Assembly (NCBI GenBank): GCA_947567625.1
Contig: CANONN010000033.1
Span: 1 to 37,696 of the forward strand
Source: an uncultured Roseburia sp.
Lineage (GTDB): Bacteria; Bacillota; Clostridia; Lachnospirales; Lachnospiraceae
DNA length: 37,696 nucleotides
Reading direction: 5' to 3'
Shown here piece after piece: positions 31,564 to 37,696 of the stretch. How positions within the stretch are numbered: the stretch's first letter is position 1; each line of letters starts with the position of its first letter. The notes beneath the pieces were generated by a model that did no database searches, was not told the DNA's origin, and saw only the letters and a program-made list of their open reading frames with translations. Made by a program: the position numbers and the translations under genes.

Positions 31564-32583
31564 TTATTCGTTTCCTTTCTTATCGGCAAACACGCTCTCG
31601 ATGTCTCTGTCGGAATAGCTCTGAGAACAGAAACCTTCGATCACGGCGCCATTGTTGATCTGTACGGAACGTGACTTGATGTTGCCCATCACCACGGCAG
31701 ATGTGTCCACAACAACCGGTCCCTGCACATCAATGTCACCCTTGATCGCTCCCGCGATCACAGCGGAGGAAGCCGTCACATTGCCGACAATCACGGAACC
31801 GAGACCGATTTTCACCGTGCCGCTGCTCACAACTTCGCCCTCAATTTTTGCGGAATCAGCAAAAAACTCGGACGCATTGCTGTTGCCGTTCACCACGCCC
31901 GTCACAGTCAGTTTGCCCTGGCATCCAACGCTTCCCTCTACCTGTCCGCGGATATCCAAAGAACCGTTAGAAATCACATCACCTTTGATGATCGTTCCGT
32001 CTGTGATGATCGTCGTCTCCTCCGACGCCGCTGCGTCCTGCTTCATATTTGGTGTCATATCTGCCATCTTTCTCTCCTCCATCATAGGTTTTCTCGTATT
32101 CTGCATATTTTGTACCGGTCTGGGTGCCTCCGCCGCAGGCCTTGCCACAGGTTCCGCCGCAGGCATGGGCTCCGGCTCTGCCACAGGCATAGGTTCGGGC
32201 ACTGCCAATTCCGGCTCGCGGACAGGCTCGGGTGCAGGTGCCGGTTTCACCGGTCTTTGTACGGGCTCCGGCCTCACCGGTCTTTGCACGGGCTGCTGCA
32301 CCACCGGCTCCGGCTCCGCTACTACCTCTTCAAACAATGGCTCCGCCACAGGTTCCGCCGCTTTCTCCGATAAAGCGATGCGCTCCCGTTCCGCCTCCTG
32401 TTTGGTCACCTGCTCCAATAATCCGTCAAGCTTAGAGAGCTCAGATTCCACATCCACTTCGCTCTCCAAAGTATTTACCACCATATCATCGGTCTGCAAA
32501 CCGTCAAACTGGTCCGCTTCTCCCGGCATCAACTCATTGACTGCCTGTGAAAAATCGTCCTTAAAATCTTTAAAAAATCCCAT
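31564..32583 (-). CDS. Bactofilin (polymer-forming cytoskeletal protein)
   Basis: A 339-residue protein whose C-terminal half is a bactofilin beta-helix: TIIKGDVISNGSLDIRGQVE, repeated G-x-hydrophobic turns (KLTVTGVVNG, GEVVSSGTVKIG, GNVTASSAVIAGAIKGDIDV, VVVDTSAVVMGNIKSRSVQI). The N-terminal half (about residues 78-155) is a Pro/Glu/Val/Ala-rich linker with repeats such as PVQRPVRPEPVQRPVKP. Bactofilins polymerise without nucleotide and position envelope enzymes. The start ATG 32583 follows GGAGG. The gene lies 21 nt after a polysaccharide deacetylase gene and 3 nt before pyrH, which suggests a wall or division related role. Confidence 0.92.
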   Translation of the reverse strand: MGFFKDFKDDFSQAVNELMPGEADQFDGLQTDDMVVNTLESEVDVESELSKLDGLLEQVTKQEAERERIALSEKAAEPVAEPLFEEVVAEPEPVVQQPVQRPVRPEPVQRPVKPAPAPEPVREPELAVPEPMPVAEPEPMPAAEPVARPAAEAPRPVQNMQNTRKPMMEERKMADMTPNMKQDAAASEETTIITDGTIIKGDVISNGSLDIRGQVEGSVGCQGKLTVTGVVNGNSNASEFFADSAKIEGEVVSSGTVKIGLGSVIVGNVTASSAVIAGAIKGDIDVQGPVVVDTSAVVMGNIKSRSVQINNGAVIEGFCSQSYSDRDIESVFADKKGNE

Positions 32584-32604
32584 GTTTTATCCTCCATTTG
32601 TTCT

Positions 32605-33612
32605 TTATTGTTCCACACTGTCCGCTTTCACATACTGAATCACAGAAGCATTTTCATCTATCGCCAAGATTTGCATATTCATCCCCTGCAAAGCCTCTAT
32701 CAGAGGCCCCAGCATTTCCACCGTCGTCTGTTTGTCTGACGCGTCATGCAGCAATACCACCGATGTTTTATATTTTACTACATCTTCCGTCACGTTTGCA
32801 ATCATTTCTTCCGCGGTGTACGCGTTCGCCGCCGCGTCGCCGGCCGAGACATTCCAATCGCAGTATACAACTCCCTGCGTGTTGAGAAAATGAATAAAAT
32901 TGGCCATGGGGACGTTGCTGATCTGGTTGCTGCTCCCACCGGGGAAGCGGTAATACCGACTTTTTACCCCCGTCACTTCATATAAATAATCCTGCAGGGC
33001 GTGAAAATCTTCTTCAAACGCCTCTTCCGACTGGTACAAAAGGCTGTATTTATTGGAATATGAGTGCATACCGAGCGTATGGCCTTCCTCCACGATTCTC
33101 TGATACAGCGCCTTAGACTCCTCATCCTCTCTGCCCGTCACAAAAAAAGTGGCCTTAACGCCATACTGGTTTAATGTATCAAGAATCGCAGCCGTATTCT
33201 CCGAGGGCCCGTCGTCGAACGTCAAATGCACGCGGCAGGTTTCGCCGGTAACCGCCTGATTCTCCTCATCCGAGATTCCGACCGCCGGCGGCGTCACCGG
33301 CTCCCATGCGCCCGGTCCGCTGGCCTCGGCCCCCTGTGTATCCTGGACCGTTTCGCTCGATGCGGGCGCCTCAGTTCCCGTCTCTCCAGCCGTAACTTCC
33401 CCGGCTGTCGTCTGTTTGAACTCTCTTAGCTCCTTTGACAGTCGGTTTAAGCGGTTATTGAGCGATATCGTCTGTGCAAACAGGCAGATGATTAAAATCA
33501 TAGAAATTAATATCCATCCCGCAACCACGAACATGATCGCATTTCTTATTCTTAGAACTCTCTTTCTGCGCTCCCGCTGATTTTTGAGAGATTCTGAATC
33601 TATTTCCTGCAT
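32605..33612 (-). CDS. Membrane-anchored polysaccharide deacetylase
   Basis: A 335-residue protein with an N-terminal membrane anchor (about residues 27-48) after a very basic start, a short Thr/Glu/Ala-rich linker, and a NodB deacetylase domain. Zinc/catalytic motifs: HLTFDDGPSE at 129-138, EEGHTLGMHSYSN (H-x4-H), RFPGGSSNQ, YCDWNVSAGD and VVLLHDAS. It faces the outside and likely deacetylates peptidoglycan or another wall glycan. Start ATG 33612 follows GGGGGG. First gene of the run to bactofilin and pyrH, after a terminator. Confidence 0.94.
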   Translation of the reverse strand: MQEIDSESLKNQRERRKRVLRIRNAIMFVVAGWILISMILIICLFAQTISLNNRLNRLSKELREFKQTTAGEVTAGETGTEAPASSETVQDTQGAEASGPGAWEPVTPPAVGISDEENQAVTGETCRVHLTFDDGPSENTAAILDTLNQYGVKATFFVTGREDEESKALYQRIVEEGHTLGMHSYSNKYSLLYQSEEAFEEDFHALQDYLYEVTGVKSRYYRFPGGSSNQISNVPMANFIHFLNTQGVVYCDWNVSAGDAAANAYTAEEMIANVTEDVVKYKTSVVLLHDASDKQTTVEMLGPLIEALQGMNMQILAIDENASVIQYVKADSVEQ

Positions 33613-33644
33613 GATACCCCCCGTTCAAACATTGATACGTTTCT

Positions 33645-33671
33645 ATTGTAACACATTTTTCTTTTTTTCAA
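33645..33671 (-). promoter_or_regulatory. Candidate promoter of the deacetylase-bactofilin-pyrH run
   Basis: On the minus strand a TACAAT -10 (complement of 33645-33650) lies 15 bp after TTGAAA (complement of 33666-33671). The spacing is short, but position (about 30 nt before the gene, right after a terminator) is right. Confidence 0.45.
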
Positions 33672-33673
33672 AG

Positions 33674-33713
33674 AAAAAAGCGCAAAAAATCTGATTGATT
33701 TTTAAACGCTTTT
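33674..33713 (-). terminator. Terminator of the HPt gene
   Basis: On the minus strand AAAAGCG (complement of 33707-33713) pairs with CGCTTTT (complement of 33677-33683), with an inner AAAATC/GATTTT stem, followed by a T-run. It lies about 60 nt after the HPt stop; the rest of that gap is AT-rich with no gene. Confidence 0.75.
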
Positions 33714-33770
33714 CCATTAATTGTCGGTCATTTTATTTTTATTATGCTTTTTGTCGGAATTTGGCGCAAA

Positions 33771-34133
33771 TTATGATGCACTATCGTTTTGCAAAGCCTG
33801 CAATGCAGAAATCGTCTGGTTATAGTCTGACGTTAGCTGCTCAAACAATGACTCCGCCTGTGCAAAATCCCCGTCGCGCAGCGCCTCGGTCGCACTGCTG
33901 CTGGACTGATACAGCTTGGTAAAACTCAGATTCTGACACACACCTTTTAAGGTATGCGCCGCGCGGAACGCGGTCTCCTGGTCTTTTGCGGCCAACGAAG
34001 TTTTTAACAGCTCATAGCTGCCGTCCGCCAGAAACTTCAGCGCAAAGCGCTTGATCCTGTCCTCGGCCATCAGGCGCCCTAACACTTCGTCGTAATTACC
34101 CTCCAGCGCCGCATAACATTCTTTTACGGTCAT
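33771..34133 (-). CDS. Stand-alone HPt phosphotransfer protein
   Basis: A 120-residue all-helical protein with the HPt motif FRAAHTLKGVCQNLSF; the phospho-accepting His is residue 60. Such proteins relay phosphate between response regulators and hybrid kinases. The start at ATG 34133 is chosen for AGGAGG 8 nt upstream. It is monocistronic, with its own promoter and terminator; no kinase or regulator is adjacent, so partners must lie elsewhere. Confidence 0.88.
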   Translation of the reverse strand: MTVKECYAALEGNYDEVLGRLMAEDRIKRFALKFLADGSYELLKTSLAAKDQETAFRAAHTLKGVCQNLSFTKLYQSSSSATEALRDGDFAQAESLFEQLTSDYNQTISALQALQNDSAS

Positions 34134-34245
34134 GTCTCCATCCTCCTTATTAAGCACCCCCGCGCCTCACGCCGTATGAAAAGCTTTACCGCTGTCGCAC
34201 AAACCTGCCAAGATGCTATTCCTCATAAGATCAAATCTTTGTTTT

Positions 34246-34273
34246 ATTGTACCATAATCTTAAAAAATGTCTA
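34246..34273 (-). promoter_or_regulatory. Promoter of the HPt gene
   Basis: On the minus strand TAGACA (complement of 34268-34273) and TACAAT (complement of 34246-34251) are 16 bp apart, with an extended TGG before the -10. The leader to the ATG is about 105 nt. The -35 begins 2 bp past the stop of the ABC permease gene. Confidence 0.65.
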
Positions 34274-34275
34274 TG

Positions 34276-34929
34276 CTAAAATTCCTTTTTTCTTATAATT
34301 TTCACGCTGATGGGTACAGAGATCAGTAAAATTACGGCCGACAACAGAATGAAAACCAGCAAAATTACTCCGACCGAATACTGCGACAAACTTTCCATCC
34401 ACGATGAGAGATCTATCCCTGTCAGCTCGCACAGCTTGCCAACCAGATAGCAGACGGCGACGATTACCCCGATCATGACAAACAGTACGATTCTGCCTCT
34501 CTCACTGCCATATTGAAACATCGTCGGCTGCATGAGCGATTGAATCAGAAAGATCACCGGTAGAAAAAACAGATTCGTAATAAGCAGCTCCGTCAATCCG
34601 CTCTCGCCCGGATGCACCAGCCAGATGATCACCGTGACACCGATACCGGCAATCCAGGCTGCGACGCTAAGCAGCAGATTAAACAGATATTTTGCCGCCA
34701 CATACTGGCTGCGGCTCACCGGGAGACAGAACAAAAAACCGTATCCGTTGTCCGACTCGTCATAGCTGATCGTGCTGATTCCAAGAAATGACGCGATCAT
34801 AACCAGATAACTGGCCGCAAACGTGCCGTCCGTGTTGTAGCTCAAAAAAACGGTAATTGCCAATACCAACAACATAAACTTTGCCTGCCCCTTCATAAGA
34901 CAGATATCCTTTACCATAAGACCTCTCAT
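34276..34929 (-). CDS. ABC-2 type permease
   Basis: A 217-residue integral membrane protein with about six hydrophobic segments (for example MLLVLAITVFLSY; LLLSVAAWIAGIGVTVIIWL; IVLFVMIGVIVAVCYLVGKL; VILLVFILLSAVILLISVPI) and the loop SYDESDNGYGFLFCLPVSRS typical of small ABC-2 permeases. Start ATG 34929 follows GGAGG by about 9 nt and overlaps the ATPase stop by 4 nt. It is the partner of the ATPase at 34926-35777. Substrate unknown. Confidence 0.88.
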   Translation of the reverse strand: MRGLMVKDICLMKGQAKFMLLVLAITVFLSYNTDGTFAASYLVMIASFLGISTISYDESDNGYGFLFCLPVSRSQYVAAKYLFNLLLSVAAWIAGIGVTVIIWLVHPGESGLTELLITNLFFLPVIFLIQSLMQPTMFQYGSERGRIVLFVMIGVIVAVCYLVGKLCELTGIDLSSWMESLSQYSVGVILLVFILLSAVILLISVPISVKIIRKKEF

Positions 34930-35777
34930 AAACGTTCTCCTCCAATCATCATCATAATCACTTCGTCGATCGAACCCTTTTCTACAATGAGCCCCGGATA
35001 ATTCTCCTGATAAAAGCATTTGTGGTCCGTCAGGCAGCGCCAGCCAAACTCTTCCCGCTTCCTGCGGAGCAGGTACTTTTTATCCAGCTTCTCATACTGC
35101 GTATCGTCCGCCTTGATCACTCCGTATTCATCCAACAGCACATTTGTCTCTTCGTGCAGCACAATCCTGCCGTTGTCGATCATATAGAGATCGTCGCAGA
35201 GATTTTCCAGATCGGTTGCAATATGGGAACTGATTAAGATCGCTCTGTCTTCCTTTTCTTCCATATACTCCCGCAGCACACCGAGTATCTCCTCCCGCGC
35301 CATCACATCAAGCCCCGCCGTCGGTTCGTCTAAGATCAGCAGCCTTGTATCATGGGAAAGCGCAATCAATATTTTTAATTTTGCCTTCATGCCCGTGGAA
35401 AATTCTTTTATTTTTTTATCTGACGGCAGCTGCTGCCTGTTGCAGCGCGCCATAAATTTTTCTTTGTCAAAATCGCTGTACATCCGCTTTAAAATCACGG
35501 CGATATCTTTGACGGTCAGATAACCGGAAAATCCCGAATCCGACAGCACCACACCGATTTTTTCTTTGTCCTTCCCCGTCAAATGTTTCACATTCTTTCC
35601 GTCAAATTCCACACTGCCGCCATCCAAATGTATCAAATCAAGCGCCGCCTTAAAAGTCGTCGTCTTGCCCGCGCCGTTCTTTCCGATCAGCCCGGTGATA
35701 CATCCCGGATGCACTTCCATATTACACTCGAGAGAAAAATCTGGATAATTTTTACGCAGTTGATTCATTTTTAACAT
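34926..35777 (-). CDS. ABC transporter ATP-binding protein
   Basis: A 283-residue ATPase with Walker A GLIGKNGAGKTTTFKA near residue 30, the signature EFSTGMKAKLKI near 130, and Walker B LLILDEPTAGLD. The C-terminal ~60 residues form an accessory tail, as in YtrB-like ATPases. It is coupled to the permease after it and lies 41 nt after a GntR regulator; the three genes form a YtrA-YtrB-like operon, usually induced by wall-active antibiotics or envelope stress in Gram-positives. Confidence 0.93.
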   Translation of the reverse strand: MLKMNQLRKNYPDFSLECNMEVHPGCITGLIGKNGAGKTTTFKAALDLIHLDGGSVEFDGKNVKHLTGKDKEKIGVVLSDSGFSGYLTVKDIAVILKRMYSDFDKEKFMARCNRQQLPSDKKIKEFSTGMKAKLKILIALSHDTRLLILDEPTAGLDVMAREEILGVLREYMEEKEDRAILISSHIATDLENLCDDLYMIDNGRIVLHEETNVLLDEYGVIKADDTQYEKLDKKYLLRRKREEFGWRCLTDHKCFYQENYPGLIVEKGSIDEVIMMMIGGERL

Positions 35778-35818
35778 ACTTCGGTCATTCCTTTCCCATG
35801 CACAATTTGCCTGATCGC

Positions 35819-36196
35819 TTACATGATGTCGTCCAGCAGCATCACAAACAGCTCCGAAAGCTCATTTTTGCCAAGTCCGAGTCCTTTGGCCTGCATGATC
35901 ACCTGCTCTAAGGCCCGCTCGATCTTTTGTGTCTCCTCTTCTCTTCGCAGCTGTCCCCCGACGGCCGCCACAAAAGTTCCTTTTCCGTGGACGGTCACCA
36001 CGACCCCCTGCTCCTCGAGATTGTCATAGGCTTTCTTCACCGTCAGGGCGCTGATTTTCAGCTCCTTGGATAAACTCCGCACGGAGGGCAGCATCGCGTC
36101 TGTGAGAAGACTGCCGTCAAGAATCGCCGCCTTGATCTGCCCCATGATCTGCTCGTAGATCGGCACCATTGATGAATTGTTAATGATAATATGCAT
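35819..36196 (-). CDS. GntR-family regulator, YtrA type
   Basis: A 125-residue repressor with an N-terminal winged HTH (PIYEQIMGQIKAAILDGSLL; LPSVRSLSKELKISALTVKK; AYDNLEEQGVVVTVHGKGTF) and only a short helical tail (about 45 residues) for dimerisation, the YtrA layout. It is the first gene of the ABC operon. Its promoter overlaps a perfect 14-bp inverted repeat, the likely autoregulatory operator. The inducer is unknown. Confidence 0.93.
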   Translation of the reverse strand: MHIIINNSSMVPIYEQIMGQIKAAILDGSLLTDAMLPSVRSLSKELKISALTVKKAYDNLEEQGVVVTVHGKGTFVAAVGGQLRREEETQKIERALEQVIMQAKGLGLGKNELSELFVMLLDDIM

Positions 36197-36253
36197 ATTT
36201 GCCTCATTTCTGCAATGTGTCTTGATTGTAAAGCTTTACATCTACCGGTGTAT

Positions 36254-36300
36254 AACAGTATATAACACTATAGAACTGTTGTCAACTGTTATATACTGTT
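36254..36300 (-). promoter_or_regulatory. GntR operator: 14-bp perfect inverted repeats around the promoter
   Basis: AACAGTATATAACA (36254-36267) and its exact reverse complement TGTTATATACTGTT (36287-36300) are separated by 19 bp. One arm covers the -10, the other lies just upstream of the -35 of the operon promoter. Binding of GntR dimers here would block transcription. Confidence 0.8.
36257..36285 (-). promoter_or_regulatory. Promoter of the GntR-ABC operon
   Basis: On the minus strand a consensus TTGACA (complement of 36280-36285) and TATACT (complement of 36257-36262) are 17 bp apart. This is one of the best promoters of the window and is embedded in the operator. Confidence 0.85.
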
Positions 36301-36326
36301 TAGTTCAATTTTTTTGTTACACTGTT

Positions 36327-37373
36327 TTACCGCTCCCGGATGAAGAGGACAACCCCCTCCCGCAGCAAATTTGCATCCGCGCCGATGGCTTCCCGGTTCT
36401 CTTCATAGATCAGATACCACAGCGCGCCCGAGCCGTAATATTCTGCCGCAAGCTCCCACAGGCAGTCTCCTCGGCGCACGCTGTAATAGGTTCCTCCCTC
36501 CTCCGGCGCTTCCTGCCCGTCAGGCTGCGGCCCAAGCCAGCCGGCATAATATTCCATCTCTTTTTTCGCGCGCTCACTGTCCGCATACGCTAATATCTCC
36601 GCGATCAGCCGGTCAAACTGCTCCGCCGTCGCGCCGTCATACGGCTCCCGGAACGCAAGATGATACGTCTCTCCCTCTGCCGCTGTGTCATAAGACGCAA
36701 GCCGGATATCCGTCTCCATAGCAGCCTTAATCCGCTGCTGCCACGCCCGCATCCGCTGATATGCCTCCCGAAACAGCCACTCCATCCCCTCTTTATCCTT
36801 TGAGGCAACCACATCCAGTATTATGCCCCCACGGTAATTCAAAAAACCAGCCACACGGTCATTGCGCCTCATCGAAGAGAGCGGCACAAAAACGTAATGA
36901 CCGCATGACTGGTAGTATTCCTCGTTGCACTCGACGAGCGTATTACAAAACAATTGCTGCACAAAGTCCGTCTGCATCACATAGCTGCCGTCCCCCACCG
37001 GGCGGCTGATTTGGGCAGGGCTTCCCGTTTTTTCGGACACGGTCACATAAAAACCGACGACATCCCGCTCGCCCTCCATCAGCCAGCACTCATAGGACAC
37101 CCTTATTTGATAGGGGTCGTAACTACAGCTCTCCCGCTCGATCTGCCATTCAGGCAGCAGATAGGGCGCAAGCATCTCCTGCGCCAAATCCCAATAGGGC
37201 TCCCCGCCCTGTTCGAGCGTTTTGGTATAATAGCGGAATTCCTCCTGCACGCCGTCTTCTGCCTGCCACTCCTCGTACAAAAAACAGACAAGCATACAAA
37301 ACATCAGAATATTGAAGCCGGACGCTGCCGCTTTTATCATGATTTTAATTGCCCGCACGATCGTATGTTTCAT
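36327..37373 (-). CDS. Membrane-anchored protein with C-terminal LysM domain
   Basis: A 348-residue protein with one N-terminal hydrophobic segment (about residues 14-33, AAASGFNILMFCMLVCFLYE), a long extracellular region of unknown fold, and a C-terminal LysM-like module (TYYSVRRGDCLWELAAEYYG, then ALWYLIYEENREAI) expected to bind peptidoglycan. Start ATG 37373 follows GAGAGG. Upstream lies only the tandem repeat array, with no clear promoter, so it may be read with the gene beyond the window edge. Confidence 0.75.
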   Translation of the reverse strand: MKHTIVRAIKIMIKAAASGFNILMFCMLVCFLYEEWQAEDGVQEEFRYYTKTLEQGGEPYWDLAQEMLAPYLLPEWQIERESCSYDPYQIRVSYECWLMEGERDVVGFYVTVSEKTGSPAQISRPVGDGSYVMQTDFVQQLFCNTLVECNEEYYQSCGHYVFVPLSSMRRNDRVAGFLNYRGGIILDVVASKDKEGMEWLFREAYQRMRAWQQRIKAAMETDIRLASYDTAAEGETYHLAFREPYDGATAEQFDRLIAEILAYADSERAKKEMEYYAGWLGPQPDGQEAPEEGGTYYSVRRGDCLWELAAEYYGSGALWYLIYEENREAIGADANLLREGVVLFIRER

Positions 37374-37401
37374 CTTACCTCTCATTCCAATTCCATCAAA
37401 C

Positions 37402-37686
37402 CAATCTTTTCATCTTCCATTCAATCTTTTCATTTTTCATTCAATCTTTTCATTTTTCATTCAATCTTTTCATTTTTCATCCGATCTTCTCATCTTCTAC
37501 TTGATCTTTCCATCTTCCATTCGATCTTTTCATTTTTCATCCGATCTTCTTATCTTCTACTCGATCTTTTTATCTTCCATCTGATCTTCTCATTTTTCAT
37601 CCGATCTTCTCATCTTCTACTCGATCTTTTCATCTTCAATCTGATCTTTCAATTGTTCTACCGATCTTTCAATATTCCATCCGATA
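37402..37686. repeat. 20-bp tandem repeat array with 60-bp higher-order period
   Basis: About 14 units of 20 bp, minus-strand consensus GATCGGATGGAAGATGAAAA, lie back to back from 37407 to 37686, plus a half unit. Units recur in threes (60 bp), clearest between 37627 and 37447. Most start with GATC; the last three near the LysM gene start with GATT. The oldest-looking, most divergent unit is at the window edge, so the array probably continues beyond it. Confidence 0.9.
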
Positions 37687-37694
37687 TACTCAGT
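37617..37694 (-). CDS. C-terminal tail of a gene that enters from the right edge
   Basis: One minus-strand frame is open from the edge to a TAG at 37617-37619 (25 codons), ending SVEQLKDQIEDEKIE, a charged coiled-coil-like tail. The same frame lines up with the 60-bp period of the repeat array: downstream units repeat RS-E--KDQ-ED-KIE but carry stops at fixed places. A 25-codon open frame could also arise by chance; the gene is incomplete and unidentified. Confidence 0.35.
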   Translation of the reverse strand, partial: TEYIGWNIERSVEQLKDQIEDEKIE

Positions 37695-37696
37695 CT

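Noticed and set aside
37402-37686. Possible CRISPR array.
   Set aside because: Units are contiguous 20-bp repeats with no unique spacers and no cas genes nearby.

Overview
The window looks like a piece of a Lachnospiraceae-type (Clostridia, Firmicutes) chromosome. The evidence is the PolC-type replicative polymerase, the order pyrH-frr-uppS-cdsA-dxr-rseP-ispG-polC typical of low-GC Gram-positives, strong GGAGG ribosome binding sites, frequent GTG starts, and a bactofilin next to pyrH. Almost every gene lies on the minus strand. This is an inference from gene content and sequence style; no database was searched.

Region by region, in plus-strand coordinates:
(1) 1-2.6 kb: an ABC exporter half-transporter, divergent from the only intact plus-strand gene, a 143-residue protein of unknown function with its own promoter, a 170-nt leader and a good terminator.
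(2) 2.7-7.0 kb: rpsU, alaS flanked by two 40-codon microgenes (one a clear single-pass membrane protein), and a metallo-beta-lactamase-fold hydrolase.
(3) 7.0-17.3 kb: a co-directional run reading pheA, DUF815 ATPase, ppx-like, ppk1, HAD hydrolase, purine nucleoside phosphorylase, MTA/SAH-type deaminase, membrane protein. This covers phenylalanine synthesis, polyphosphate turnover and purine salvage.
(4) 17.3-20.65 kb: a membrane-anchored beta-propeller-like protein, then a decayed sugar catabolism locus. An intact PfkB-type fructokinase is followed by the C-terminal third of a GntP permease, a deleted UxuB/mannitol-dehydrogenase-family remnant and the C-terminal third of a ROK protein. The last two are joined head to head with no intergenic region left.
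(5) 20.66-33.6 kb: the housekeeping cluster polC, ispG, rseP, dxr, cdsA, uppS, frr, pyrH, bactofilin, polysaccharide deacetylase. It covers isoprenoid precursors, undecaprenyl-PP, CDP-diacylglycerol, ribosome recycling and envelope genes.
(6) 33.7-37.7 kb: an orphan HPt protein, a GntR(YtrA-like)-ABC operon with a perfect inverted-repeat operator around its promoter, a LysM protein, and a 20-bp/60-bp tandem repeat array that runs to the window edge.

Observations most worth a second look: the erased sugar locus at 18.4-20.65 kb; two unrelated places (14.46-14.59 kb and 37.40-37.69 kb) where the 3' end of a gene, stop codon included, seems to have been tandemly copied into the following spacer; the unrecognised plus-strand protein at 2.08 kb; and the alaS-flanking microgenes. 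No CRISPR array, insertion sequence, tRNA, rRNA or recognised riboswitch was found.
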